Assembly: GCA_013297765.1 (NCBI GenBank)
Contig: JAAFID010000008.1
Coordinates: forward strand, 1-45,971
Direction of reading: 5' to 3'
DNA from: Cytophagales bacterium
GTDB lineage: Bacteria > Bacteroidota > Bacteroidia > Cytophagales > Cytophagaceae
Length of the DNA: 45,971 nucleotides
This document shows positions 8,206 to 17,290 of the stretch, piece after piece (position 1 is the stretch's first letter; each line of letters starts with the position of its first letter). The position numbers and the translations under genes were made by a program. A model generated the notes under the pieces. The model was not told the DNA's origin. It was given only the letters and a program-made list of their open reading frames with translations, and searched no databases.

Positions 8206-9687
8206 ATGAATACCTACTTTACACTTTTGAAATACGAATGGTTCTCTGCCCTTCGCAGCCCTATGTGGGCAAAAAATTTGATATCCTTGTTGATGAATTT
8301 CCTAGGATTTGCCATGTTTCTTATCATAGTGCCTATGACGGGGTATTATTTTGGCGACATATTATTTACTCTACGCCCTGGGGCTATGCCTTATATGACT
8401 GTTGCCGGGTACTTGCCCCAGTACTTTATTACCACTACAGTTTTTTTGGCCTTGAGCCTAAATGCCACTACTGATATTCCTACACTTTACCTCATCATGC
8501 CAAAAATGCGGAGCAAAGTGGTGTGGTACTTACTGTCAAAGTCATTGCTACATGGGCTGCAACGGTTGTTTATTTTGTTTTTTTTGCCATTTGCTTGGCA
8601 TTACATATTGCCCCAATATGGCTTGCTAAAAACGCTTTTTGTTATTTTCGGCTATTTGCAAATACACCTAATCACTACATTGCTGGTGCTGCTGCTCAAA
8701 AATATGGCGGTAAAAAGTTGGCTCATAAGTTTAGGAGCTATTATAGTATTGATTGTATTGACAGTGCTGAACAAGCTGGGCTACTTAGATACTGAATCTA
8801 TTGGGTGGTATGTAATGGAAAAATTGGTTTCTATCAATATCGTATTTCATGCGACATTGTATCTCACCTTTTTTTTATTGATGGAGAAAAATTTTACGCT
8901 CTTGTCTCAGTCTTTTACCGCTGATTTTACTGCTACTAAAAAAGTGGGAAATGAGGGTTGGTTCAGTGATTTGATTTTACACAAATTGCCCATTAACTGG
9001 CTTTACCTGTTTCGCTTGATAGGCTACGACAATTTGAAAAGACCAAGTTTTATCATTGCACTACTTGCCCATACTATATTTATGGGATTGTTTGTATTTG
9101 TGCCTACTATGTTTGCCAATACTTTAAATATGTTGATGTATTTTCAAATGCTGGCTAGTTCATTAGTCGTCAATGTACTTCCTGCATTTTTTACTTTTTC
9201 CAGCAGTTATATGGACGGTTTGGCAACACGCAAAATCAACCTTGCTCAATTGCTGATATTACATTACCGAATGATTGTTGGAATATATTTTATGCTGCTT
9301 ATTTGTTGGCTGCCTTTGCTGTATTGGAAAACAGATAGTTTAGGTTTGATATTGGCACTTAGTTTATTTCATGCTGGGTTTACTGCTTGTGTATATATCC
9401 TTAATGCCTATTTTTTTGCGGGCAGGGTAGAGCTAGGCAATAAAAAAGCAAATGCGAGGGGAGGCAAACTGATGGGTGGTAGCATTGCCGCTTTGCTTGG
9501 AATATGGGGATTAACCATGTTTATCTATGCCGTAATAGGCACAGTATTAGGAAAACCAACTGCACTTATCATTATGGGAAGCATTGGTTTATTTTTTATA
9601 GCCACACATTCAGTATGGCTTAAAGAAATCATGCTCCACTTTGACAAAAACAAATACCAAAAGCTAGCAACGTATAGGGCGAAGTAA
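8206..9687 (+). CDS. DUF5687 family multi-pass membrane protein (ABC-2-like permease)
   Basis: 493 residues with roughly a dozen hydrophobic segments. The N-terminus, YFTLLKYEWFSALRSPMWAKN, and the internal YLFRLIGYDNLKRP are typical of the Bacteroidota DUF5687 family, regarded as ABC-2-type permeases. Such genes often neighbour an ABC ATPase gene, but none is present here: upstream is the PD40 gene (24-bp gap) and downstream is a convergent desaturase 9 bp away. Co-transcription with the PorP operon is plausible from the spacing. Substrate unknown. Confidence 0.75.
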   Translation: MNTYFTLLKYEWFSALRSPMWAKNLISLLMNFLGFAMFLIIVPMTGYYFGDILFTLRPGAMPYMTVAGYLPQYFITTTVFLALSLNATTDIPTLYLIMPKMRSKVVWYLLSKSLLHGLQRLFILFFLPFAWHYILPQYGLLKTLFVIFGYLQIHLITTLLVLLLKNMAVKSWLISLGAIIVLIVLTVLNKLGYLDTESIGWYVMEKLVSINIVFHATLYLTFFLLMEKNFTLLSQSFTADFTATKKVGNEGWFSDLILHKLPINWLYLFRLIGYDNLKRPSFIIALLAHTIFMGLFVFVPTMFANTLNMLMYFQMLASSLVVNVLPAFFTFSSSYMDGLATRKINLAQLLILHYRMIVGIYFMLLICWLPLLYWKTDSLGLILALSLFHAGFTACVYILNAYFFAGRVELGNKKANARGGKLMGGSIAALLGIWGLTMFIYAVIGTVLGKPTALIIMGSIGLFFIATHSVWLKEIMLHFDKNKYQKLATYRAK

Positions 9688-9696
9688 GTGGTAAAA

Positions 9697-10764
9697 TTAT
9701 GCTCTACCCAATCTTCTTATGTGTGCCAAATGAGAGCCAAACGCAGATACGATGGAAGGGTATTCAATATAAGGCACGTTGAATTGAGCACAAGTTTCCT
9801 TGAGCATTTTGTTAATTTGGGGATAGTGTACGTGGCTTATTTTTGGAAATAAATGGTGCTCAACTTGAAAGTTTAACCCACCGAGCAACCAAGAAACTAC
9901 GCTACTTTTTGTTGCAAAATTTGCAGTAGTGCTCACTTGGTGCAACGCCCATTCTTGATTTATTTTTGAATGTTCATCAGGGGTTGGGAATTGAGTATCC
10001 TCAACTACGTGTGCCATTTGGAATACTATACTTATGGCCAAGCCACATACAAATACCACAATAGAAAATCCCACAAAAGCTTTTAGCAAACCAACCATAA
10101 AAATTGGGATAACTATATATACTACCACATACATTATTTTTGTGACCCAAAATATGACGTGTTCTTTGAAATTGAAAGTATTGGCGGTTTTCAATTGACC
10201 TATTTTTCCTGTAAAATATTTTACAAAATCTTCCATAAAAATCCACACTACATAAGAAATACCGTAAAGTATGACCCAATAAATATGCTGAAAACGATGA
10301 AACCAATACCTTGGCTGAGCCTCGTTGGTACGCATATAAGGCAATATATCAATATCACTATCCATGCCTTCAATGTTGGTATAGGTATGGTGATTGATGT
10401 TGTGCTTGATTTTCCAAAAATGAATATTACCGCCCAAGATATTTAAAAAATGCCCAGAAGTTTCGTTTAACCAAGTATGTTTTGAAAAGCTATTGTGGCC
10501 ACCTTCGTGCATTACATTAAACCCTATTACCCCTAGATTAATACCTAGTGCACAACATAGAAATATAGATAGAGCCACAGGAGGCGTAAAAAAAACCAGC
10601 CATACATACAGCCCAATAGCAGTGCCTACTTGAATGGCACTTTTGATATATAATTTTCTATTTCCAGAGGTGTGAATTTTATTATCTGAAAAATACAAAT
10701 CAACTTTTGACTTTAAAGATTTGAAAAATAGATTTTGTTTGTTGTTAAACGATACTTTAGACAT
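9697..10764 (-). CDS. Membrane fatty-acid (acyl-lipid/acyl-CoA) desaturase
   Basis: About 355 residues from the preferred ATG at 10764 (MSKVSFNNKQ); an upstream ATG at 10794 in the same frame would add ten residues of poorer quality. All three histidine boxes of the membrane di-iron desaturases are visible: HEGGHNSF, HNINHHTYTN and QVEHHLFP. The QxxHH third box is typical of front-end (delta-5/6-like, linoleoyl-CoA) desaturases. There is no fused cytochrome b5 domain. Four or more membrane segments lie between the boxes. It introduces a cis double bond in membrane lipids, plausibly for fluidity control. Monocistronic by context. Confidence 0.93.
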   Translation of the reverse strand: MSKVSFNNKQNLFFKSLKSKVDLYFSDNKIHTSGNRKLYIKSAIQVGTAIGLYVWLVFFTPPVALSIFLCCALGINLGVIGFNVMHEGGHNSFSKHTWLNETSGHFLNILGGNIHFWKIKHNINHHTYTNIEGMDSDIDILPYMRTNEAQPRYWFHRFQHIYWVILYGISYVVWIFMEDFVKYFTGKIGQLKTANTFNFKEHVIFWVTKIMYVVVYIVIPIFMVGLLKAFVGFSIVVFVCGLAISIVFQMAHVVEDTQFPTPDEHSKINQEWALHQVSTTANFATKSSVVSWLLGGLNFQVEHHLFPKISHVHYPQINKMLKETCAQFNVPYIEYPSIVSAFGSHLAHIRRLGRA

Positions 10765-11052
10765 ATAAATATTTCTTGAAATAATATGGGGCAAAGGAAA
10801 TACCTTAAATAAATAAGGATTTTAAAGTAGAAAGAGGAGGAGGGTAATGTAAACTCGTCCTGTAATAGGTAAACTAAGGTGTCTTCGACAAAGTTTCAAA
10901 GACTGTACCTATAACGAATAGGAGAAGTAATTGTTGAATTTGCTTTGGGCTATTGCAAATTTAAGGTTAAAAATGGAATATTTTAGCTTATCGAAAAATA
11001 TTCATGGCAGTAATGGAAGGGTTTTTTGATAACAATTGTAGGTTTGAATGGT

Positions 11053-11358
11053 TTATTTCACAAACTCAAATCCTTGCTCGTGCCCATTGCTGATATAATT
11101 TACTTTGCAACCGAAGAGAAACATCAAATGTTTTTTTTCTACAAATACATTGATACCATCTAGGTCGTAAATTTTGTCGGTGTCTTTGATTTTATCAAAT
11201 CCAATGATATGCTTTACAGCAGCACAACCCCCACCTTCAGTGGCTACTCTCAGGCCATATTCCTTGGGAATATTTTTGGAATGATATATTTTGTGAATTT
11301 CTGCTTTAGCTTCTGTAGTAAATGTAACTGGGCATAGCGACAAGGCCAATATTTCCAT
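11053..11358 (-). CDS. IscA/HesB-like iron-sulfur assembly family protein lacking the C-terminal CxC
   Basis: 101 residues from the ATG at 11358; a TTG at 11370 overlapping the stop of the upstream gene is less likely. The HesB fold is clear: PVTFTTEAKAEIHKIY, YGLRVATEGGGCAAV, IGFDKIKDTDKIYDLDGINVFVEKKHLMFLFGCKVNYI and GFEFVK at the end. One conserved cysteine (GGGC) is kept, but the usual C-terminal Cys-Gly-Cys is missing, as in a Bacteroidota subgroup. It may bind metal or clusters differently from canonical A-type carriers, or have lost that role. It lies 8 bases after the phosphoribosyltransferase gene and is probably co-transcribed. Confidence 0.85.
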   Translation of the reverse strand: MEILALSLCPVTFTTEAKAEIHKIYHSKNIPKEYGLRVATEGGGCAAVKHIIGFDKIKDTDKIYDLDGINVFVEKKHLMFLFGCKVNYISNGHEQGFEFVK

Positions 11359-11366
11359 AGGCTGTA

Positions 11367-11867
11367 TCAATGTAAAAATGCTCCAAAACGATGCTCATCG
11401 AAACTTACTTCTACATGCTCTTTGAATGTGGTAGCCAAGCTGTAGCCCACAAAATCGGCAACTATAGGGTAGTGCTGATGACTTCGGTCTATCATCACTG
11501 CTGTTTGAATTTTTTTGGTGTAAATCGACAAGAATGGTTGAAGTGCATACGCCAGTACTCTACCTGTATTTAGTACATCATCTACCAATACAATTACCTT
11601 GTGTGCTAGTGTTTCTAGTGGTGCATCAGTGGCTATAGATGTTTGTGTAGTTGCACCTTTGTCCAGCTCAATTTTCACCAGCGACACATTGGTGCCCTGT
11701 GCTATTCTGGCGAGTTCTTGTTGCAACATGCTTGCAAATACATATCCATTAGGGGCAATGCCTGCGATGACAATTTCAGGTTCTTGAAAATTATGCTCGT
11801 ATATCTCTATGGCTATTCTATTGATTTTTTGAATCAATTGTTTTTTATCTAAAATCAAACTTTCCAT
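11367..11867 (-). CDS. PyrR-like phosphoribosyltransferase
   Basis: 166 residues of the type I phosphoribosyltransferase fold. The PRPP loop is VIVLVDDVLNTGRVL at about residues 90-104, and the N-terminal ...EPEIVIAGIAPNGYVFA segment and the C-terminal IDRSHQHYPIVADFVGYSLATT segment resemble PyrR, which has uracil phosphoribosyltransferase activity and, in Firmicutes, regulates pyrimidine genes by RNA binding. No pyrimidine operon or attenuator is nearby, so a regulatory role is not supported here; salvage of a base is the cautious reading. First gene of a likely two-gene unit with the IscA-like gene. Confidence 0.8.
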   Translation of the reverse strand: MESLILDKKQLIQKINRIAIEIYEHNFQEPEIVIAGIAPNGYVFASMLQQELARIAQGTNVSLVKIELDKGATTQTSIATDAPLETLAHKVIVLVDDVLNTGRVLAYALQPFLSIYTKKIQTAVMIDRSHQHYPIVADFVGYSLATTFKEHVEVSFDEHRFGAFLH

Positions 11868-11946
11868 GACTAGGTTTTATGAAGGTAAAATTAATATAAA
11901 GAATATGTTATAGTTAAAATTCTTGAAAGTAGCATCTCGGCTTGAA

Positions 11947-12255
11947 TCATTTTATCGTAATGGAACCTTTAGTAGTGTTATATTTTTCTGTTTGATGCCA
12001 TTTGCCCTTGTCGTCTTGGTAGATGATGCCATGTTTTTCTAATGTTTCAATCGCTAAAGTCGTAGCGTCCTCAAAATGGTCAAGGTTATCTTGCCAATTT
12101 TTAAACTCCACATCATCTCTATCCGTCATATTGAAATCGTTTTGATTCCAATCACAAATCACATCTTCTCTTTCAATCCAAACATCAACCCAAGCCTTTA
12201 TTTTGCCATCTTGAATTAAAACTGTATCTTTTTCATAGCGAATAGCTTTCATCAT
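11947..12255 (-). CDS. Small hypothetical protein, third gene of the restriction operon
   Basis: 102 residues, acidic and Trp-rich in the middle (WVDVWIEREDVICDWNQNDF). I recognise no family. Its ATG overlaps the TAA of the large restriction enzyme gene by one base (TAATG), so it is translationally coupled and belongs to the operon. A second ATG follows immediately. Being encoded with the enzyme suggests an accessory or modulating role, which is inference only. The sequence has no signal peptide or membrane segment. Confidence 0.7.
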   Translation of the reverse strand: MMKAIRYEKDTVLIQDGKIKAWVDVWIEREDVICDWNQNDFNMTDRDDVEFKNWQDNLDHFEDATTLAIETLEKHGIIYQDDKGKWHQTEKYNTTKGSITIK

Positions 12256-15200
12256 TAATCCATAGGTTTTATCATTTTTTCAATAAACTCAATTTCTTCT
12301 TTGTTCAGCTTGTATTTTGTATATAATTGTTGGTCAATTTCAGCTACTGATTTAGTCCAATCAATATCAGATTTGAAAGTGAAGTTTTGAAGAGGAACAT
12401 ATTTCCATACATCTTTATTGTTATCTTGTGTAACTTTCAATACTCCTAGCATTGAACGAGTGAATTTTGTTTTAATGTACTTCAAACATGACTCGGCTTC
12501 TTCCTTTGTATCAAAGGAACCAATACTTATGAATGACTGGGTATATCCTGTTCCTATCTGCCCAATGACAGGCTCTCCAATTAACGAAGTCGGTACAACT
12601 TCTCCTAAAGCTCCTGAACCGTTACTTTTGGGAAGAATAACTTTAAATTTATTTGTATTTTTATGCTCCTCAATATATTTAGCAGGTATAAAGCGATAAG
12701 TTCTAGTATTTTTAAATAGCCCCAAAATACAAATATCGTTTTCGTTTTTAGGTTTTTCGCTAAATATTGGCAGCTGGTCAAAAATTGAAGTTGTCAATCG
12801 TTTCTCTTTGCCAGCACTGCCTATGATATTTTTATATGTTGGATAATCTTTATAAAGAGATTCTACATCAAATTTATTCTGGGTATGTATTGCAGCCTCT
12901 ATTGACTCAAAGTCTGTTGCTTTAATTACGTTAAGTAGAATTGAATTAATTTCTTTAAACTTTGAAAAAACTCCAATTTTTTCAAAGCTTTGTTTTTTGT
13001 CCCTTAATGTAATTGTTATTCCACCCATTAAGTTGACTTCAGGAAATGCATCACTGCTTCTACTGAAAAAAGACTGAACTTTTAAGTGTTTGTCATTTAA
13101 CATCTTTTTATTCCACTGACTTGGCGTTTTACCAGCATCAAAAAGAAATCTACCAGGCGTTACAAGTACAGCTTTTTCACTTAATTGGTGAGCTATATCC
13201 ATAAAAAGATGATAAATCGGATTAGCACTTGTTCCTTCTCTTCTATCTTGGTAAGGGGGATTGCCTATAATTGCATCAACTTTCATAAACTTGTTGTTTA
13301 TTTTTAAGGTTTCTTTTTCAATCAAATTATTTTCTTTGATCAAATCTAAGGATGTATAATTATGTTCAATTAGGTTCACATCTAACCCTAGTAGAGTGTA
13401 AACTTTTCGGGTGAACTCATAAGTAAGTTTTGAAGTAGCTATTGAATAAAAATTACTTGCCGTTGTCTTCCCAAATTTTTTATAAATGGCGTAAACAAAT
13501 TCTCCTTGTTTTGAAGCAATGTCCAATAGTACCGATGAATCTGTAACTGAATTTTCTGGTAAAGAGTTAATCATCAATTCGGTAATGTTTGTAGGTGTAA
13601 CTACTTCCCATTCAGAAAGACGACTAAACTTTTTCATTGCATTCCCCGCTCTTTCTATTGGAGTAATTGCAGTATCGTTGGCAAGTGAATTAATGTTGTG
13701 AATTTTATAATCTAGCTCGCTTAAAATAAATGGATTGATATGTTTTTGAAATAAATCAAGTATGGTAGTTTCAAGGTTCAAATTTGAAGCAATACGCAAA
13801 TTATCCTTATTATCCTTGATGTGATGAATGATTTCTTGTAGGGATTTAACTCTCGAATCTGTCAAAAATGAGAAGAATAAAATTCTTGCGTAATACATGG
13901 CAAATTGACCTTTATAATCAGTTGTATCATCGTCTTTTGCTTTAGAATTTGGATTGCCCTCAACTACTTCACCGTTTAGATTAGTTGAATCCTCTATATC
14001 AATTTCGTCTCCTTCCCCCACTGAAGGTTTAATTTCAATACCTCCTCGAGAACCTATTTTGTTTTGTCTTTCTATTTCAGCTTTTATGGCGGCTATATTT
14101 AACAAAGAATAATCTATGGAAATAGTGGTAGCTTCATCAAATACGCTTCTACTACTCGAATACTTGCGCACAGCATCCAAAATATCAGCTGGTTGTATTT
14201 GAACAATTTTGTTGTTGTTTAATACCACAATGGGAGATATTTCCAGTTCCCTTCGAATTCTTTCTTCTAATTTGTTGTTACCATTAGATTCTGTATTTAC
14301 ATTGTAAATTTGCGATTTATGTTCCTGCATTTGGAACATTCTGTTTGGGTTAAAGTCAACCAATAAAGTTTGTGGTTTCATATTGAACTTAACCACATCT
14401 CCGCTTGGCTCTTTTAAAACCTTGACATATTGATTTTGTAAGCGAAAAATGGCTTGGTCGTATTCTTGGGGTGAAGCTGTATCTTTTAGGTAGAGCATTG
14501 TATCCCATTCAGCCACAGTGCTTCCTGTAAGCATTCTGTTTACTGTCAAGGTAATTGTTTTTACATTTTCACCTTCACATTTTTTTATTTTGGCTTGAAC
14601 TGCTTCTGTGTCTTTAAATTTGTTTTCGTTCTCTACCCCTGAGATGTTGATGATTTTATAATTGCTAAGATGTATAAAATCTTGGTTCGTGATTAATTCT
14701 TCCAATGCGTCGCAGGATGCTCTGTACGGCAAAACACACACGATATGACGGCACATTTTGCCTTCTTTTATTTTGTCGTAATCTAGGAAACTCAATAAAT
14801 TTTCATCTGTTTCTGAACCGTCCATTACTTTTAATAGGTCCAAAATTTCCTTTTCGTGAATAAACTTTTGATGAAGATTTGTTATGGTGTCTTTGGAAAT
14901 GGACTGCGGTTTGAAAAGTTCTGAAAAAGCATAAGTCACACCATTCTTTTTCATTTCTTCCATCTTTTTTCGGGAAGATTCATTGGGATTAAAAGCAAAA
15001 CGTATCATTTGAGGGAATCCATAATAAGGATTATCCCATTCTTTGATTTCGTCTTTGTTTAGATTTTCTACATCCCATTGTTGTTGGTCTTCTGCAATGT
15101 TAGTGAATTGGTAGAATGCAATAATATCATCACTTGTGAACTCACTATTCATCAAAATACGATATGGCGTACCAGAAAGATGAATGCGAATTTTTGCATT

Positions 15201-16208
15201 AAAAACTTTATTGGCAATTTCTAAATCGTCTAAAGTATTGTCATTCTGCTTTAATTCGTTTTTTATTTCCTTGTTACTTAGGTTTTCCTCTTTTAAGACT
15301 TTGCCATATTCAGTTGCCCTTGCTCCAAAATGTGTTTCATCTATGAGCAATAAATCAATTTGATTTTCAAATACTTCTTTATGCTTTATTTTTATTTCAT
15401 CGCCTTGTAAGTCTTGTAAGGTGATGAATAAAACGATTTTTGCATTTATCTTTTGTTTTTCGGTAATGATAAACTCATTTCTGATTAAATCTTTGCTTTC
15501 TAAAAAACAATACCCATCAAATTTAACGTGACTTTCCACAGTTCTTTTCCATTCCCCTTTCACGTCAGCTTTTGCAGAAACCACTACCACAAGGTTAGCC
15601 CCCATTTCAAGGGCACAGCACATGGAGGTAAATGATTTGCCAAAACGCATCACAGCATACATCAGCAAATTTGTTCTGCCTTTATTTATGGCTTTCGTAA
15701 AATTATCTACTGTTTTTTGTTGATTGGGTCGTAAAGGATATTTTTCATCTCTTCTGTAGGTAAAGTCAGTGGGAATAGTACTTTCATCGAAGCGATAATA
15801 TTGATATTTGGATTGGTTGTTAATATGACCGTTTTTAATATCTTCTATTGCTGCCTGTAGGTCTTCCTTAGTTGCATTTTCAAAAAACTCATTTGAGTAA
15901 TAAGGAATTCCTTTTAAGGCGTTAGGCTTTAATCGACGTCTTTTTAATTCATTTTCGAGAAAAAAATGAACTGCATAATCTCTGAAAAAAGTTTCATCAT
16001 CAACTTTAGCAACGTTACCATACTTCTTTTCTAGGTTAGGGAAGTATTTACGCCATTCGTTTAACCTTATTTCAATGGGTCGATAGGTATCGCCCACTTT
16101 TAGATAATTCGGTATTGTTTCAGTTGTAAAAGCATATATTTGTGGTTCTACTCTTCCAATGATTATATTGTCAAGTATATCTACATTAATTGCATTAGTT
16201 TTTGGCAT
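12255..16208 (-). CDS. Fused GIY-YIG nuclease / SF2 helicase / N6-adenine methylase restriction enzyme
   Basis: 1317 residues combining three activities. Residues about 20-125 look like a GIY-YIG domain of the T5orf172/MUG113 type: IYAF at 24-27, YLKVG at 35-39, R48, and E107 in NEFFE. Residues about 155-640 form an SF2 helicase: RPNQQ at 160-164, Walker A MRFGKS ending at K191-S192, DETH at 290-293, LSGTP, and a late QAIFRLQNQY motif. Residues about 850-1200 carry an adenine methylase: a degenerate motif I starting at D896 (DIASKQGEF) and NPPY at 983-986. This resembles single-chain restriction-modification proteins near the Eco57I and type ISP groups. It starts 3 bases after the preceding subunit gene ends. 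Confidence 0.82.
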   Translation of the reverse strand: MPKTNAINVDILDNIIIGRVEPQIYAFTTETIPNYLKVGDTYRPIEIRLNEWRKYFPNLEKKYGNVAKVDDETFFRDYAVHFFLENELKRRRLKPNALKGIPYYSNEFFENATKEDLQAAIEDIKNGHINNQSKYQYYRFDESTIPTDFTYRRDEKYPLRPNQQKTVDNFTKAINKGRTNLLMYAVMRFGKSFTSMCCALEMGANLVVVVSAKADVKGEWKRTVESHVKFDGYCFLESKDLIRNEFIITEKQKINAKIVLFITLQDLQGDEIKIKHKEVFENQIDLLLIDETHFGARATEYGKVLKEENLSNKEIKNELKQNDNTLDDLEIANKVFNAKIRIHLSGTPYRILMNSEFTSDDIIAFYQFTNIAEDQQQWDVENLNKDEIKEWDNPYYGFPQMIRFAFNPNESSRKKMEEMKKNGVTYAFSELFKPQSISKDTITNLHQKFIHEKEILDLLKVMDGSETDENLLSFLDYDKIKEGKMCRHIVCVLPYRASCDALEELITNQDFIHLSNYKIINISGVENENKFKDTEAVQAKIKKCEGENVKTITLTVNRMLTGSTVAEWDTMLYLKDTASPQEYDQAIFRLQNQYVKVLKEPSGDVVKFNMKPQTLLVDFNPNRMFQMQEHKSQIYNVNTESNGNNKLEERIRRELEISPIVVLNNNKIVQIQPADILDAVRKYSSSRSVFDEATTISIDYSLLNIAAIKAEIERQNKIGSRGGIEIKPSVGEGDEIDIEDSTNLNGEVVEGNPNSKAKDDDTTDYKGQFAMYYARILFFSFLTDSRVKSLQEIIHHIKDNKDNLRIASNLNLETTILDLFQKHINPFILSELDYKIHNINSLANDTAITPIERAGNAMKKFSRLSEWEVVTPTNITELMINSLPENSVTDSSVLLDIASKQGEFVYAIYKKFGKTTASNFYSIATSKLTYEFTRKVYTLLGLDVNLIEHNYTSLDLIKENNLIEKETLKINNKFMKVDAIIGNPPYQDRREGTSANPIYHLFMDIAHQLSEKAVLVTPGRFLFDAGKTPSQWNKKMLNDKHLKVQSFFSRSSDAFPEVNLMGGITITLRDKKQSFEKIGVFSKFKEINSILLNVIKATDFESIEAAIHTQNKFDVESLYKDYPTYKNIIGSAGKEKRLTTSIFDQLPIFSEKPKNENDICILGLFKNTRTYRFIPAKYIEEHKNTNKFKVILPKSNGSGALGEVVPTSLIGEPVIGQIGTGYTQSFISIGSFDTKEEAESCLKYIKTKFTRSMLGVLKVTQDNNKDVWKYVPLQNFTFKSDIDWTKSVAEIDQQLYTKYKLNKEEIEFIEKMIKPMD

Positions 16209-16211
16209 AGA

Positions 16212-17195
16212 TTACTTTTCTAAAAGAGATATAAATTTAATCGGCTTTTCTATATTCCAATCCATAATATTGCAATAGATGCCACTGTGCTTTTTTATAT
16301 TGTTTTGAAAACAGCCCTCGCAAAAAGTAGAAACATATTCTCTTTCTCCAAATAAATTTTCTTGAACTTTAGTAGTACCTGTACAACTATTGGGAATAAT
16401 ACCTTTCAATCCATCCATTTGCCAAATATTCCAAGAAATGATTCTTGCAATATTTTTGATGATTTCCAATGTTGGTTCAGACTCAAATTTGTGTGTAAAG
16501 TTTTCAATGAATGTTATAAGCAATGCTTCACGAGCTAGAAGTAAACTATCGCCCTGCCATTCAAAACCATAAATATTTTTGTAGGCTATTTCGGTAGCCA
16601 TTAACCATTGGCTTGGTTCATCAGCATTTTCATTTACTACCCTTAATTTTCTGTCTAAAAGTCCAATGCGATTTCCTATTTCTATGAACGCCCCAGTTGT
16701 GGTGTCGTATCTACTTGCCAAATAGGGTGCTTCGCCGCAAGTTATTTCCATTCGAGTATCGGCAATATAATCTTGCCAAGCCTTCCCTTTAGGAAATACA
16801 ATTTTTTCTTGTGTTGTCTGCCAAGATTTTGTTCCATTCTTTAATACGATTTCATTATTGAACACACCTTCTTTTTCAAACCAAGAATTGTCAACTATAT
16901 TGTTTTGAGCATTGCATATCCAAGATGGAGTAAATACTTCTGCCATCTCTTTTGAGCGAGATAATTGTAAAATTTTGTCCTTTTGAACTCTGGGCATTAT
17001 TACATGACCTTTTTCTCCAGTAATTAATTCAGGCGATATTTCTGAATTAAATTTGTACAATTCTCCAAAGTGAATGTAGTTGTTTGTAGCCCAAAAAATA
17101 TTTTTTTGAGTGGTTTGGTCACGTAGTAGTATTATGAGAATGTCAGGGTACTTCTCTATTAAGTCGTTTTCTAATATGTCGATAACTACTTGCAC
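16212..17195 (-). CDS. Restriction-modification partner subunit (methylase-associated)
   Basis: 327 residues from a GTG start at 17195; an in-frame stop lies a few codons upstream and no ATG is available before residue 60. It resembles proteins annotated as restriction endonuclease subunit M that sit beside Eco57I-like enzymes. Seen: SKEMAEVFTPSWICNAQNN, like the motif X region of adenine methylases; ITCGEAPYLASRYDTTTGAF; GLLDRKLRVV; and GFEWQGDSLLLARE. The C-terminal part has CTGTT, CEGCFQNN and YCNIMDW, four cysteines that could bind zinc. No NPPY motif is present, so the catalytic motif is expected from the large protein. It is the first gene of a three-gene operon and may provide specificity or complete the methylase; this is inference. 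Confidence 0.7.
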   Translation of the reverse strand: MQVVIDILENDLIEKYPDILIILLRDQTTQKNIFWATNNYIHFGELYKFNSEISPELITGEKGHVIMPRVQKDKILQLSRSKEMAEVFTPSWICNAQNNIVDNSWFEKEGVFNNEIVLKNGTKSWQTTQEKIVFPKGKAWQDYIADTRMEITCGEAPYLASRYDTTTGAFIEIGNRIGLLDRKLRVVNENADEPSQWLMATEIAYKNIYGFEWQGDSLLLAREALLITFIENFTHKFESEPTLEIIKNIARIISWNIWQMDGLKGIIPNSCTGTTKVQENLFGEREYVSTFCEGCFQNNIKKHSGIYCNIMDWNIEKPIKFISLLEK

Positions 17196-17290
17196 TCGTG
17201 TATTTCTTCGTTAGTTTTTAAATTTATTTTGCATCAATACCTAAAATGTTCGCTATCTTTTGTAGGCTTCTACATTGAACACTACAACTC

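Noticed and set aside
8192-8209. ATG at 8192 as start of the DUF5687 gene
   Set aside because: That frame stops within five codons; the ATG at 8206 opens the full-length frame.
11359-11370. TTG start at 11370 for the IscA-like gene
   Set aside because: An ATG at 11358 lies in frame a few codons later and gives the usual start of the family.
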